The notes: generated from the sequence alone by a model not told the origin. A DNA stretch of 64,000 nt from Pseudoroseicyclus aestuarii (GCF_003217255.1 NZ_QJTE01000002.1:124001-188000), one strand, 5' to 3'; shown: positions 23,944-32,707, numbered from the stretch's first letter. Translations and numbers: made by a program.

Positions 23944-24690
23944 ATGACGATTGGCCCCCTTCTCGAGCTGGTGTGGCAAGGTGCCCTCCGGCCGTCGAGC
24001 GGCGCTGCAGAGCAGCGCGCCCAGCGGATGCTCGAGGCGGTTCTGCCCGTCAGGACCATCAGCCTCACGGCATCGCGCGGCATGACGGCGGCCTATGTCC
24101 AGCCCGAGAATATCGAGCTGATGCCGGCGCTGTCGCTTGGCGATGTCCTTGCCGAAGAGCTTGACCTCGAGGTGCCCTACGGCGCGCTCGTGGCCATCGC
24201 GCCCGCGAATTTGGCGGCCAGCCCTGACGACGAGGCTCTGTCCCGCCGCACCGGCATGGTGCTGGGCGAGGCGCTGCTGGGCGCCATGGAGCGGGGCGCC
24301 TTCCCGCTGGCCCACGAGGGCGAATCGCTGGACATACTGGCCTGCGCCTATGGCGCGCTGGCCGGCGGCCCCGAGGCGCAGCGCAGCGGCCTTGTCGCAG
24401 GCGCGTTCAGAGCCGGCCTCGCGGCGTCCCTCTCGCGGCACCCGGCCTGCGACCAGCAAGTCGCGGCGGTCGGCACTGCCCGGGACGCCGCAACTGACCC
24501 CCGGGCCACCCGCCCCTTCCTCGACATGCACGAGTTGGGCGCGGCGCCGGAAGCGGCGCAGGTGCTGCCGGACCTGCTTCGCTGCGAGGCAGGACTGGAT
24601 CACGAGGCCTGGATGGCGATGCTGTCGAAGACGGTCTGCGCGGCCCTCGCGGACGGCACCGCCCCGGCCCTGTCCCGCCGCGGCTTCTAG
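23944..24690 (+). CDS. Unknown flagellar-locus protein
   Basis: 248 aa, not recognised. It has no signal peptide or clear membrane helix. It is Ala/Leu-rich and predicted mostly helical, with Cys at residues about 140, 166 and 218. It lies between motB (179 bp upstream) and the flagellar sigma-factor gene (89 bp downstream), all on one strand. Rhizobial loci carry motC at the corresponding place after motB, but this protein lacks the exported character of MotC. A cytoplasmic regulator or chaperone role, even an anti-sigma role, is conceivable but unsupported. Confidence 0.62.
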   Translation: MTIGPLLELVWQGALRPSSGAAEQRAQRMLEAVLPVRTISLTASRGMTAAYVQPENIELMPALSLGDVLAEELDLEVPYGALVAIAPANLAASPDDEALSRRTGMVLGEALLGAMERGAFPLAHEGESLDILACAYGALAGGPEAQRSGLVAGAFRAGLAASLSRHPACDQQVAAVGTARDAATDPRATRPFLDMHELGAAPEAAQVLPDLLRCEAGLDHEAWMAMLSKTVCAALADGTAPALSRRGF

Positions 24691-24698
24691 GCCACGGC

Positions 24699-24714
24699 TT
24701 AACCCGCCCGTAAC
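24699..24714 (+). promoter_or_regulatory. CtrA-like site upstream of the flagellar sigma factor
   Basis: TTAA-CCCGCCC-GTAAC, one mismatch from TTAA-N7-TTAAC and the same variant as the site before motB. It is 66 bp before the sigma-factor ATG at 24780. Confidence 0.45.
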
Positions 24715-24779
24715 CAAGAAATTCTTCCAAAACGACGCCGGTTGTGGTCATCTATTCTTGTGATAGCAAGGATAGATGG

Positions 24780-25523
24780 ATGATCGCGACCAGCCATCGG
24801 GCGGCGCTGAACGAGCCGATGCTCGCCCCCGATGCGGAGCGCGCCGCGATCTGCGCCTGGCAGGACCACCGCGACCCGCGGGCGCTCGAGCTTCTTCTGC
24901 GCAGCCATGCCCGGCAGGCTTGGTCCCAGGCCGCCCGCTGGTCCGATACGCCGAGCCAGCTCGAGGATCTGGTCGCGGAAGGCATGATCGGCCTGATGCG
25001 CGCCGCGGATCGCTTCGACCGGGCGCTGGAAGTCCGATTCTCGACCTATGCCGCCTGGTCGGTCATGACCTGCGTCACCGCCGCGATCGCCCGCGTGAAG
25101 ACGGTGATCGACATCCCCGCGCGCACCTACATCGACGCCCGGATGGGCCGACTGACGGGCGAGGAGGCCGACCTGGCGCGGCTGGTCCTGCAAGAGCCCA
25201 TCGCCCTCGACACCCCCACCTCGGACGGGGCGCCGACGCCCTCCGAGCGGCTGGCCTCGCTCGAACTGACGCCGGAGGAGCGTGTCACCGCCAACTCCTC
25301 TGCCGCGGCTCTGGCCCGGCTGCTGAACGCGGCGATGGAGGAGCTGAGCGAGGAGGAGCGCGTGATCATCACCCGCCACAAGTTGCAGGGCGAGGACCGC
25401 GACGCGATCGCCGCCGATCTCGGGATCACCCGCGCGCGCCTGCGCCAGCTGGAAGGGCACGCGCTGACGGTCCTGCAGCGGCGGCTGATCGCGCTGGGGT
25501 TCACAAGGGCGATGCTGCAATGA
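24780..25523 (+). CDS. Sigma-70-family RNA polymerase sigma factor, flagellar locus
   Basis: 247 aa from the ATG at 24780, placed 7 bp after an AAGGA site. Region 2 (about 33-112) contains QLEDLVAEGMIGLMRAADRF and RFSTYAAWSVM; region 4 (about 178-240) contains MEELSEEERVIITRHKLQG and a helix-turn-helix IAADLGITRARLRQLEGHAL. There is no region 1.1. In region 2.3 the usual WW pair is Trp93-Ser94, a change at the DNA-melting position. The stop overlaps the fliK start (ATGA). It is neither a classical FliA nor a plain RpoH by eye; a flagellum-specific sigma is the best inference. Confidence 0.8.
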   Translation: MIATSHRAALNEPMLAPDAERAAICAWQDHRDPRALELLLRSHARQAWSQAARWSDTPSQLEDLVAEGMIGLMRAADRFDRALEVRFSTYAAWSVMTCVTAAIARVKTVIDIPARTYIDARMGRLTGEEADLARLVLQEPIALDTPTSDGAPTPSERLASLELTPEERVTANSSAAALARLLNAAMEELSEEERVIITRHKLQGEDRDAIAADLGITRARLRQLEGHALTVLQRRLIALGFTRAMLQ

Positions 25524-26665
25524 TCGCGCCGCTGTTGCAGATGGCGCGCTTGCCCGCGTCCGAGGCTGCCCCCGACCCCGCCGCCGCGCCGGATGGCTTT
25601 GCCGCGCTCCTGGCCCTGACCCCGCAGACCGGGCCCGCGCCGCAGGCGCCCCCCGCCCCCGCCCCTGCCGAAGTCCTGGCCGAGACCATCGCCGCCCTGC
25701 GCGAGGTGATCGAAGCGCGGCTGGAGCAGGCCGAGAGCCCGGAGGAGGCCGCGGTGATCGCCGGGCAGGGGCAGGCGCGCCTCGCGACCCTGCTTCAGGA
25801 CTTCGACGCGGTCCATGGCACCGCCTTCGCGGCCTTGCTGCAGGAAGAGGCTGCCTTGCAGGAGGGCGCCGATCCCCAAGACGGCCTCCCCGCCCTTTTC
25901 GACCGGGCCGGCGCCCTGCTGACGGAGCCCGCACAGCCCGCCGACCTCGCAGGTCCAGCGCCCGCCGGGCATATGGCCGTGCCTCCCCTGCCGGGCCCAA
26001 GGCCCTCGGCACAGTGGAGTATCGAAGCGCCGCTGCACCCGGGATCCGGGGTGCCTGCCCGAGCGGAGCCCAAGCCCTCGGCGCAACCGGACCTCGCGCT
26101 TCAGGCACCTACCGCCGTCGAGCAACTCTCTGCTTCGCCGCCGCAGGCCGCCGCGCCGCAAAGCCTTCCCCTGCAAGCCCAGCCCCTGCAGACCCAGCCC
26201 CTGCAAGCCCTGAGCCAGCCGCCCGCGGCAGCGCAGCCGCCGCACCCCCCCGAGGCGCCGCCGATCCCCACGCAGATCGCCGAGCCGCTGCGCCGGCTGA
26301 GCCACGAGGAGGAGCGGACCCGGGTCGAGTTGATGCCCAAGGGCCTCGGCAGCATCGAGATCGAGGTTCACCGCGCCGAGGATGGGCGGCTTCAGGTCGT
26401 GCTGCGCGCCGACAACTCCGCCACCCTCGCGGCCCTGCGCGGGGATCGCGAGGGGCTTCTGGGCGCGCTCGGCCAGAGCGGGATCACCGATGCAGACCTC
26501 GGCTTCGGCAGCTTCTCGGATCCCCGCCGCGGCGGGCAGACCCGGCGCGAGGCCAGCCCCCGCGACGCAGCGCCCCTGCCCTTTGCCGGCGCCGCGCCCC
26601 TGACCCCTGAAGCCCCCGCTTCGGCGCCGCGGACAACCGCGGGCCGCATCGACATCATCACCTGA
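25520..26665 (+). CDS. fliK: Flagellar hook-length control protein FliK
   Basis: 381 aa. A long Ala/Pro/Gln-rich disordered region (including repeated LQ-x-QPLQ units around residues 215-235) precedes the conserved C-terminal switch domain: RVELMPKGLGSIEIEVHRAEDG and VVLRADNSATLAALRGDREGLLGAL read in pieces. FliK measures the hook and switches export from hook to filament proteins. The ATG is coupled to the sigma-factor stop (ATGA), and flgD follows 8 bp later. The C-terminal domain carries the identification; the N-terminus is too low-complexity to compare. Confidence 0.87.
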   Translation: MIAPLLQMARLPASEAAPDPAAAPDGFAALLALTPQTGPAPQAPPAPAPAEVLAETIAALREVIEARLEQAESPEEAAVIAGQGQARLATLLQDFDAVHGTAFAALLQEEAALQEGADPQDGLPALFDRAGALLTEPAQPADLAGPAPAGHMAVPPLPGPRPSAQWSIEAPLHPGSGVPARAEPKPSAQPDLALQAPTAVEQLSASPPQAAAPQSLPLQAQPLQTQPLQALSQPPAAAQPPHPPEAPPIPTQIAEPLRRLSHEEERTRVELMPKGLGSIEIEVHRAEDGRLQVVLRADNSATLAALRGDREGLLGALGQSGITDADLGFGSFSDPRRGGQTRREASPRDAAPLPFAGAAPLTPEAPASAPRTTAGRIDIIT

Positions 26666-26673
26666 GGACGGAC

Positions 26674-27333
26674 ATGGCCATCGACAGCATCACCCCGACC
26701 GGCGCCCCGACCGTTGCAAGCGCGGCGAAAAGCCAGATCTCGGCCGATTACGAAAGCTTCCTGACGCTGCTGACCGCGCAGATCCAGAACCAGAACCCGC
26801 TGGAGCCGATGGATTCGACCACCTTCGTCTCGCAGCTCGCGCAGCTGAGCCAGGTGGAGCAGGCGGTGCAGACCAACACCAACCTCGAGGAGATCGCATC
26901 GCAGCTGGCGCAGGCCGGCGCCCTGTCGGGGGTGCAGATGCTGGGCCGCGAGGTCAGCACCGCGACGGAGGCGCTGGTGCTGGAGGATGGGACGGCCACC
27001 TACGACTACCGGCTTGCCGCACCGGCGGCGCAGGTGACGGCCCGCATCCTGTCCAGCGACGGCACCCTCCTGCGCGAGTTGACCGACCTTGCGACCTCCG
27101 CCGAGGACCGCCACCGGATCGAATGGGACGGCCTCGATTCCGAGGGGCTTCCCGTTGTCGGCAGCGGCTTCACCATCAAGATCGACGCCCTCGATGCCGA
27201 CGGGGCAGCGGTGGGCTACGCAGGCTTCGCAAGCGGGACGGTCACCGGCCTGACCTTCGCCGAGGGCGTGCCGGTGCTGGTCCTTGGCGACGGCACGAAG
27301 ATCCCCGCGAGCCGCGTCGAGACGGTGAACTGA
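26674..27333 (+). CDS. flgD: Flagellar hook-capping protein FlgD
   Basis: 219 aa. The N-terminal motif SADYESFLTLLTAQIQNQNP and LEPMDSTTFVSQLAQLSQVEQ is diagnostic. A C-terminal FlgD Tudor/Fn3-like region includes RIEWDGLDSEGLPVVGSGFT. It caps the growing hook so that FlgE subunits can assemble. GAGGACGG precedes the start. It converges on the FliL-like gene with only 4 bp between the stops. Confidence 0.94.
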   Translation: MAIDSITPTGAPTVASAAKSQISADYESFLTLLTAQIQNQNPLEPMDSTTFVSQLAQLSQVEQAVQTNTNLEEIASQLAQAGALSGVQMLGREVSTATEALVLEDGTATYDYRLAAPAAQVTARILSSDGTLLRELTDLATSAEDRHRIEWDGLDSEGLPVVGSGFTIKIDALDADGAAVGYAGFASGTVTGLTFAEGVPVLVLGDGTKIPASRVETVN

Positions 27334-27337
27334 CCGC

Positions 27338-27838
27338 CTAGCCGCGCGGCACCTCCTGGCTGTAGAGGCCCAGGACCAGCACCTCGGCCCCCTCCGCCAG
27401 ACCCTCGGGCAATGCCGCGCGGATCGTGGCGCGCAGCGCGGCCTCGTCGATGGGATCACCGGCCAGCGCCGGCCCCTCTGCCGCGGCGGTCAGCGCGGCC
27501 AGGATGCCGTCGCGCAGCCGGACCTTGCCCCCGCGCAGGCGCGCCGCCTGCTGCGCATCGCGCGCCGCGAGGGCGAGATCGAGGACCACGTATCGGACGG
27601 CCTCCGGCTTCTGGACCGGCAGCGTCATCCGTCCGAGGTCGATCACCAGGCGCCCCTCAGCGGCTTTGGCGCGCGCCCCGTGCTCCACCGCCGGCGCAGC
27701 GCCCGCTTCGGCGGCATCCGGCAGAGCGGGACTGTCCGCGACCTCGGGGGGCGGGGGGGCAAGCAGCATGCCGCCCCCGTAGCCGGCCACGCCGGCAAGC
27801 AGCGGAAGGCCGATCAGCAGCACTAGGGTCGTCTTCAT
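27338..27838 (-). CDS. FliL-like single-pass membrane protein
   Basis: 166 aa from the ATG at 27838, which has an AAGGAG site 10 bp upstream; the GTG/ATG option at 27859 has none. One N-terminal helix (TTLVLLIGLPLLAGVAGYGGGML) leads to a periplasmic domain. The stretch KVRLRDGILAALTAAAEG resembles the FliL motif L-R-D-x-I-L, and a YVVLDLALAARD strand precedes it. FliL surrounds the stator and supports motor torque. The family call is likely but not certain because the rest is divergent. It is the last gene of the flgF-flgG-flgA-flgH run. Confidence 0.65.
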   Translation of the reverse strand: MKTTLVLLIGLPLLAGVAGYGGGMLLAPPPPEVADSPALPDAAEAGAAPAVEHGARAKAAEGRLVIDLGRMTLPVQKPEAVRYVVLDLALAARDAQQAARLRGGKVRLRDGILAALTAAAEGPALAGDPIDEAALRATIRAALPEGLAEGAEVLVLGLYSQEVPRG

Positions 27839-27878
27839 CGGCGGCCGGCTCCTTGTCATGGGGCTGCGCCCCCGCGCC

Positions 27879-28628
27879 TCAGAAGGGCAGGATCACGTCG
27901 AGCGCATCCTCGCCGTAGCCGCGGGTGACCTGCCGGCTCAGCTCTCCGCGGCCGCCGTAGGCGATCCGCGCTTCGGCGATCTTGTCGTAGGCGATGGTGT
28001 TGTCCATCCAGATGTCCTGCGGGCGGATGATGCCGGCGACGCGCAGCTCGCGCAGCTCTCCGTTCACCTTCACCTCCTGCCGCCCGGCGATCACCAGGTT
28101 GTCGTTCGGCAGCTTGCGCACCACCAGCGCCGCGATGCGCAGGTTGATCTCCTCGTCGCGGTTGATCGTGCCAAGCCCGCCCGTTGTCAGCGAGGCGTCG
28201 AGGTCGACGAGGTTTCCGCTGGGCAGATCCTCGGGGCCGACGCCGGGCAGCACCCGGTCGATCTGGCTGCCGTAGCCGAAGAGGCTGCCCAGCTCGAGGC
28301 CCGCGCCGCCCTGGCGGCTGCGGGCGGTGGCGTTGCGCAGGCTGGCGCCGTCGTCGATGTCGATGACGATGGTCAGGATGTCGCCGACCCGGCTGGCGCG
28401 CTGGTCGCCGAAAAAGCCGCTCGATCCCGTCTCCCACAGGCTCGCCGCCTCGGCCCGCTGCGGGATGCGCACCGGCTCGGGGTCCGGCATCGGCACCTGG
28501 ATCATCGCCGCCTCGGGCACCGTTTCTGGCGTCAGGTCGAGGTTCGACAGGCTCGGGTCGCGGTTGAAAGCCGGAGAGGCGCAGCCGGCGAGCGTGCCGG
28601 CCGCCATGACAAGGGCGATGCGTTTCAA
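27879..28628 (-). CDS. flgH: Flagellar L-ring lipoprotein FlgH
   Basis: 249 aa. Lipobox LAGC with Cys16. The family motifs SLWETGSSGFFGDQRASRVGD and GDILTIVIDIDDGASL are present (read in parts), as well as the C-terminal VVRKLPNDNLVIAGRQEVKV and LRVAGIIRPQDI strands. It forms the outer-membrane bushing of the rod. The start overlaps the flgA stop by 4 bp. Confidence 0.95.
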   Translation of the reverse strand: MKRIALVMAAGTLAGCASPAFNRDPSLSNLDLTPETVPEAAMIQVPMPDPEPVRIPQRAEAASLWETGSSGFFGDQRASRVGDILTIVIDIDDGASLRNATARSRQGGAGLELGSLFGYGSQIDRVLPGVGPEDLPSGNLVDLDASLTTGGLGTINRDEEINLRIAALVVRKLPNDNLVIAGRQEVKVNGELRELRVAGIIRPQDIWMDNTIAYDKIAEARIAYGGRGELSRQVTRGYGEDALDVILPF

Positions 28629-29317
28629 GGCCGGGTCTCCCGCGTGATTTCGACGAGGCCGTCGCTGACGGCGATGGCGGTGAGGGATGCATTGCTGACG
28701 AGGTTCACGACCCGCAGGTCCTGCCCGCGGTGGGCATCGGACATGGCGCGCCCCGGCGCTGTGAGTTCGAGCAGACCGTCGCTGTAGCGGATGCTGACGC
28801 GGTCGCCGCGGCCGATGACCAGCGGCTCGATCACCGATTGCGTCATCACCGGGCGCCCCTGCACCAGCACGCGGCGGACCTGCTTGCCCACCAGCGCTTC
28901 GGGATCGGTCACGGCGAAGGCGCCGACGCGGCCCAGCGGCAGGCGCAGGGTCTGAAGATCGGCCTCGGCGATGATCTCCTCGGGCAGCAGGCGCCGCGTG
29001 GGCACCGGCACCGGCACCGTCACCAGCGCAAGGCCGGTGACGCGCTGCACGGTGCCGCCGGGCAGCACCGCATCGGCGACGAACTGCCCCGTGCTCTCGT
29101 CCATCCAGAACTCTGCCAGCATGACCGCGTCCAGCGTCTCCTCGGTCTGCAGGGCGATGTCGAAGGCCGCCGTCTGGGGCAGCGCGGCGCCCAGCCGGTC
29201 GCGCGCGCGCTCCTCGACCAGCACCTCGAGCAGCTCGGCCCGGGCCGCGGACGGGGTGACCAGCGCCGTGAGCACCAGCATGAACAGAAGCGGGAAGACC
29301 GCCGCCCCGCGGCTCAT
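28625..29317 (-). CDS. flgA: P-ring assembly chaperone FlgA
   Basis: 230 aa with an N-terminal signal peptide (PLLFMLVLTALVTPSAARA). The C-terminal SAF-like domain shows LPEEIIAEADLQTLRLPLG, LVGKQVRRVLVQGRPVM and the closing VNLVSNASLTAIAVSDG. It guides FlgI assembly in the periplasm. It overlaps flgG by 4 bp upstream and flgH by 4 bp downstream. Confidence 0.93.
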   Translation of the reverse strand: MSRGAAVFPLLFMLVLTALVTPSAARAELLEVLVEERARDRLGAALPQTAAFDIALQTEETLDAVMLAEFWMDESTGQFVADAVLPGGTVQRVTGLALVTVPVPVPTRRLLPEEIIAEADLQTLRLPLGRVGAFAVTDPEALVGKQVRRVLVQGRPVMTQSVIEPLVIGRGDRVSIRYSDGLLELTAPGRAMSDAHRGQDLRVVNLVSNASLTAIAVSDGLVEITRETRP

Positions 29318-30099
29318 TTGATCTGGTTCGCCGAGGTCAGCATCTGATCCGCCGTCTCGATCGCCTTGGAGTTCATCTCGTAGGCCCGCTGCGCCGAGAT
29401 CAGGTCGGTGATCTGCTGGATGATGTTGACGTTCGATCCCTCGAGGTGGCCCTGCCGGATCACGCCGACGCCCTCGTCCCCGGGATTGACGGCGACCGGC
29501 TCGCCCGAGGCATCGGTGGCAATCAGGATGTTGTTGCCGACCTGCCGCAGCCCGGCGTCGTTGGTGAAGGTGGTCAGCGTCAGCTGCCCCAGCTCGACCG
29601 GAGCGGGATCGTTGCCGACATAGGCCATCACCGTGCCGTCCTGCCCCACGGCGACCTGCGTCGCCCCCTCGGGGATGACGATGCCGGGATCGACCTCGTT
29701 GCCGTGCAGCGTCACCAGCTGCCCCTCGGCCGACAGCTGGAAGCTGCCGTCGCGGGTGTAGCCGGTCGATCCGTCGGGCATCGCGACGGTGAAGTAGCCG
29801 CGCCCGTCGATCGCCATGTCGAGCTGGTTCTCGGTCGCGATGAGCCCGCCTTGGGTGTTCAGCCGCACGGTCCCGGCGGCCTGCACGCCAAGGCCGATGT
29901 CCACGCCGACGGGGCGCGCTGTCCCCTCGGCCGAGGTCAGGGACCCCTCGCGCTGCAGGCTCTGGTAGATCAGGTCCTGGAACGCCGCGCGGGAGGATTT
30001 GAACCCGGTGGTATTGGCGTTGGCGATGTTGTTCGAGATGACGTCGACATTGGTCTGCTGCGCGAGCATGCCGGTGGCGGCGGTTCCGAGCGCTTTCAT
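29314..30099 (-). CDS. flgG: Distal rod protein FlgG
   Basis: 261 aa, the standard length. N-terminal rod motif MKALGTAATGMLAQQTNVDV and NNIANANTTGFKSSRAAFQD, central GRGYFTVAMPDGSTGYTRDG, and C-terminal EGSNVNIIQQITDLISAQRA followed by YEMNSKAIETADQML. It is the main distal rod subunit. flgF precedes it by 19 bp. Confidence 0.96.
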   Translation of the reverse strand: MKALGTAATGMLAQQTNVDVISNNIANANTTGFKSSRAAFQDLIYQSLQREGSLTSAEGTARPVGVDIGLGVQAAGTVRLNTQGGLIATENQLDMAIDGRGYFTVAMPDGSTGYTRDGSFQLSAEGQLVTLHGNEVDPGIVIPEGATQVAVGQDGTVMAYVGNDPAPVELGQLTLTTFTNDAGLRQVGNNILIATDASGEPVAVNPGDEGVGVIRQGHLEGSNVNIIQQITDLISAQRAYEMNSKAIETADQMLTSANQIK

Positions 30100-30118
30100 G
30101 ATGGGTCCTCTCGGCCGG

Positions 30119-30859
30119 TCAGGCGGTGTCGCCGAGACGCTGCAGCATGCTGCGCTGCCGGTCGTCTTCGGCTTGGATCAGGGTGGTGGCGCGGTCGTAG
30201 GCCTTCTGGATCGCGAGCATGCGCGTCATCTCCAGCACCGGCTCGACGTTGCTGGTTTCGATCGCGCCCTGCACGATACTGCTTTGCATGTCGGGCAGCG
30301 GCGCCTGCGCGTCCTCGGGCGGAAGCAGCAGGCCGCCGCCGATTCGGCTGTAGGATTGCAGGTCCGGCAGATCGAAGAGGCCGATCTGCGCGATCGGGCC
30401 GAAGCCCTGGGCCGAGATCGTGCCGTCAGCGGCGATGCTGACGCTGCCGGCGGCATCGGGCGGAATGGCGATCGGCGCGCCGCCCCGGTCCAGCACCGGC
30501 GCGCCCGCGGCGGTCACGAGGCCGCCCTGCGCATCCAGCGTCAGCTGGCCGTTGCGGCCATAGGCCGTCTGCCCGTCCGGCGTGCGATAGGCCAGCCAGC
30601 CGCTGCCCTGCACCGCCAGATCGAGCGGATTGCCCGTCTGGCTCAGGCTGCCGGGCCGCGCGTCGATGTAGCTGCCGCGGTCGATCACGTAGCTGACCGG
30701 CGCCTGCCGCGCCTCGCCGCGCACCACGAAGCTGTCGAAGGCCACCCGCTCGCCCTTGAAGCCGGCGGTGCTGGCATTCGCGACATTGTTGGCCGTGACA
30801 TCGAGCTCGCGCTGCAGCGCCCGCGCCAGCGACACGGAGACGTAGGTGGAATTATCCAT
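30119..30859 (-). CDS. flgF: Proximal rod protein FlgF
   Basis: 246 aa. It shares rod and hook motifs (ANNVANASTAGFKGERVAFD near the N-terminus, QGSGWLAYRTPDGQTAYGRN in the middle, SNVEPVLEMTRMLAIQKAYD at the C-terminus). It is shorter than FlgG and lacks the FlgG-specific central region. It begins the leftward flgF-flgG-flgA-flgH-fliL operon; its 130-bp upstream region is shared with the secreted unknown protein at 30990. Confidence 0.94.
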   Translation of the reverse strand: MDNSTYVSVSLARALQRELDVTANNVANASTAGFKGERVAFDSFVVRGEARQAPVSYVIDRGSYIDARPGSLSQTGNPLDLAVQGSGWLAYRTPDGQTAYGRNGQLTLDAQGGLVTAAGAPVLDRGGAPIAIPPDAAGSVSIAADGTISAQGFGPIAQIGLFDLPDLQSYSRIGGGLLLPPEDAQAPLPDMQSSIVQGAIETSNVEPVLEMTRMLAIQKAYDRATTLIQAEDDRQRSMLQRLGDTA

Positions 30860-30989
30860 GCCAAACTTCCTTATCGTCCCAGCAGGCTAAATTTATATTT
30901 GCAGTAGAGGTCAAGCTATCTATGTTAATACATGAATAGAAAACGTCTGATCAAGGTAAGGCGGACACATCCTGCGGTTTACCTTTCCC

Positions 30990-32630
30990 ATGCTGCTGTC
31001 GATCCTGGCCGCCCCCGCCTGCGCGGCGGGGGACCTGGACCTGCCGGTCCCGGGGGGCTTCGTCGCGGCCCGCGCCGAGGCGACCGCGCGGCTGGCCGGG
31101 GCGGAGGGTGCAGCCTCGGAGGCCGAGGCCCTTGTCGAGATGGCGGCCCTCTCGCTGGCCGAGGGCCTGATCCCCGAGGGGCTGTCGCTGGTGCAGGCGG
31201 TGGACCCGGCGCAGCTCGCCGATCCGGCGCGCCATGCGGCCCTTCTCGCCGCCCTGCGCCTCGCGGATGGCACGGCCCCGCCTGACGGGACGCTGCCTGA
31301 TGACCCGCTCTGGGATGTGCTGGACCGGATTCGGCGGGGCCAAGAGACCGCCGCCGACCTAGCCGCCGCCTGGGATGTGCTGGCCGGCTATCCCGACCCG
31401 CTGGCCTCTCGGCTGCTTCTCCCGCTGCTCGAGGCGGCGGTGGAGGCGCGGCGCATGCCGCTGGCCGAGACCATGGCCCGGCGGGCCGAGGCGATGCCCG
31501 AGCTGCGGCGCAGCGGCCATCTGGGCTATATCCTTGGCCGGGCGGCAGAGCTGAACGGCGATCTGCCCGCCGCCTTCCAGGCCTGGAACGACGCCGCGGC
31601 CCTTAGTGACGCGGGCGCGCAGCGGGCGCGACTCGCCCTCGTCGGCCTCGGGGCGCGGACCGGCACCCTGACGCTGGACGAGCAGCGCGAGATGCTGCGT
31701 GCCATGCTGCCGCTCTGGCAAGGCGATGCGCTGCACCGCGAGGCCCTCGACCGCCTCGCCGCGGTCGAGCATGCCCTTGGCGACGATCTCGCGGCGCTCG
31801 AGGTGCTGGCCGAGGTCCTCTCCCGCTGGCCCGGCGACACCCGCGCCTCTGCCGAGGCCCGCGCGCTGCTGCAGGGCTGGTACGGCGATGCCGCCACCCG
31901 CGACCTCGGGGCGCTGATCGCGGGCCACGACCGCCTCGATCCCCGCTTCGGCTTTTTCCCCGGCTACGACCGGCAGGCAGAGGTCTATGCCCGCCGCCTG
32001 TCCGAGAGCGGCGCGAGCGGGCGCGCCGCCGCGGCCTTTGGCACCATCCGCGGCCGTCTCGAGGTGCTGCGCCGGCTAGGGGTACAGGAGGTCGCGCCAG
32101 AGCGGATCGACGCGCTGCGCCTCGCCGAGGCCGAGGCCCTGCTGCAGGGCCAGCAGATCGAGGCGGCGGCCGCCCTGATGGAGACCCCCTTCACGGCGCA
32201 GGATCCGGGATTGCGCATGCGGATCGACCACCTGCGCCGGGTCATCGCCGCCCGGAGCGGCGGCGCGCTGTCACCCGAAGAGACGGCCCGCCTCGACGCC
32301 GAGACGCAGCGCCTCGTCGCCGCGGATCGCCTGGCCCAGGGCGACTGGGAGGGGGCGAAGACGCTCTACATGGCGCTCTGGCAGGCAGAGGCGCTGGAGG
32401 TGGGCGACAGGATGAACCTGCTGCTTGCCGCGCACCGCAGCGGTGACGACGCCGTCCTCGCCTCTCTGGCCGAGGCCTTTCCGGCCATGACCGATCTTCC
32501 GGTCTGGCCACAGATCGGACAGCAGGCCGCCGGCCCGCCGCCGCAGGTGCCGATGCAGCGCTCGCAGGTCCGCGAGGCGCTGGAGGCCAGCGCCGCGCGA
32601 CTGCGGGCGCTGATCCCCGCCCCGGAGTAA
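30990..32630 (+). CDS. Large exported helical-repeat protein, flagellar locus
   Basis: 546 aa. The N-terminus (LLSILAAPACAAGDLDLP) reads as a signal peptide but lacks the usual basic start; an in-frame CTG at 30972 behind AAGGTAAGG would add LRFTFP and supply an Arg. An in-frame stop at 30957 limits the gene on the left. The rest is Ala/Leu/Glu-rich and predicted to be TPR- or Sel1-like helical hairpins. It lies 78 bp before flgE. Rhizobial MotC is a periplasmic helical motility protein encoded close to motB and flgE, so a MotC-like role is possible but unproven. Confidence 0.68.
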   Translation: MLLSILAAPACAAGDLDLPVPGGFVAARAEATARLAGAEGAASEAEALVEMAALSLAEGLIPEGLSLVQAVDPAQLADPARHAALLAALRLADGTAPPDGTLPDDPLWDVLDRIRRGQETAADLAAAWDVLAGYPDPLASRLLLPLLEAAVEARRMPLAETMARRAEAMPELRRSGHLGYILGRAAELNGDLPAAFQAWNDAAALSDAGAQRARLALVGLGARTGTLTLDEQREMLRAMLPLWQGDALHREALDRLAAVEHALGDDLAALEVLAEVLSRWPGDTRASAEARALLQGWYGDAATRDLGALIAGHDRLDPRFGFFPGYDRQAEVYARRLSESGASGRAAAAFGTIRGRLEVLRRLGVQEVAPERIDALRLAEAEALLQGQQIEAAAALMETPFTAQDPGLRMRIDHLRRVIAARSGGALSPEETARLDAETQRLVAADRLAQGDWEGAKTLYMALWQAEALEVGDRMNLLLAAHRSGDDAVLASLAEAFPAMTDLPVWPQIGQQAAGPPPQVPMQRSQVREALEASAARLRALIPAPE

Positions 32631-32707
32631 ACCTTTAACCCCCATGAAATGATCTGCCGCAATCTATTGAAACGAGCGGTCCAGATCACAGCAGGCAAGG
32701 ACAGACC

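Noticed and set aside
32635-32650. Possible CtrA site before flgE (TTAA-N7-GAAAT)
   Set aside because: Only the first half matches; too weak beside the two better sites.
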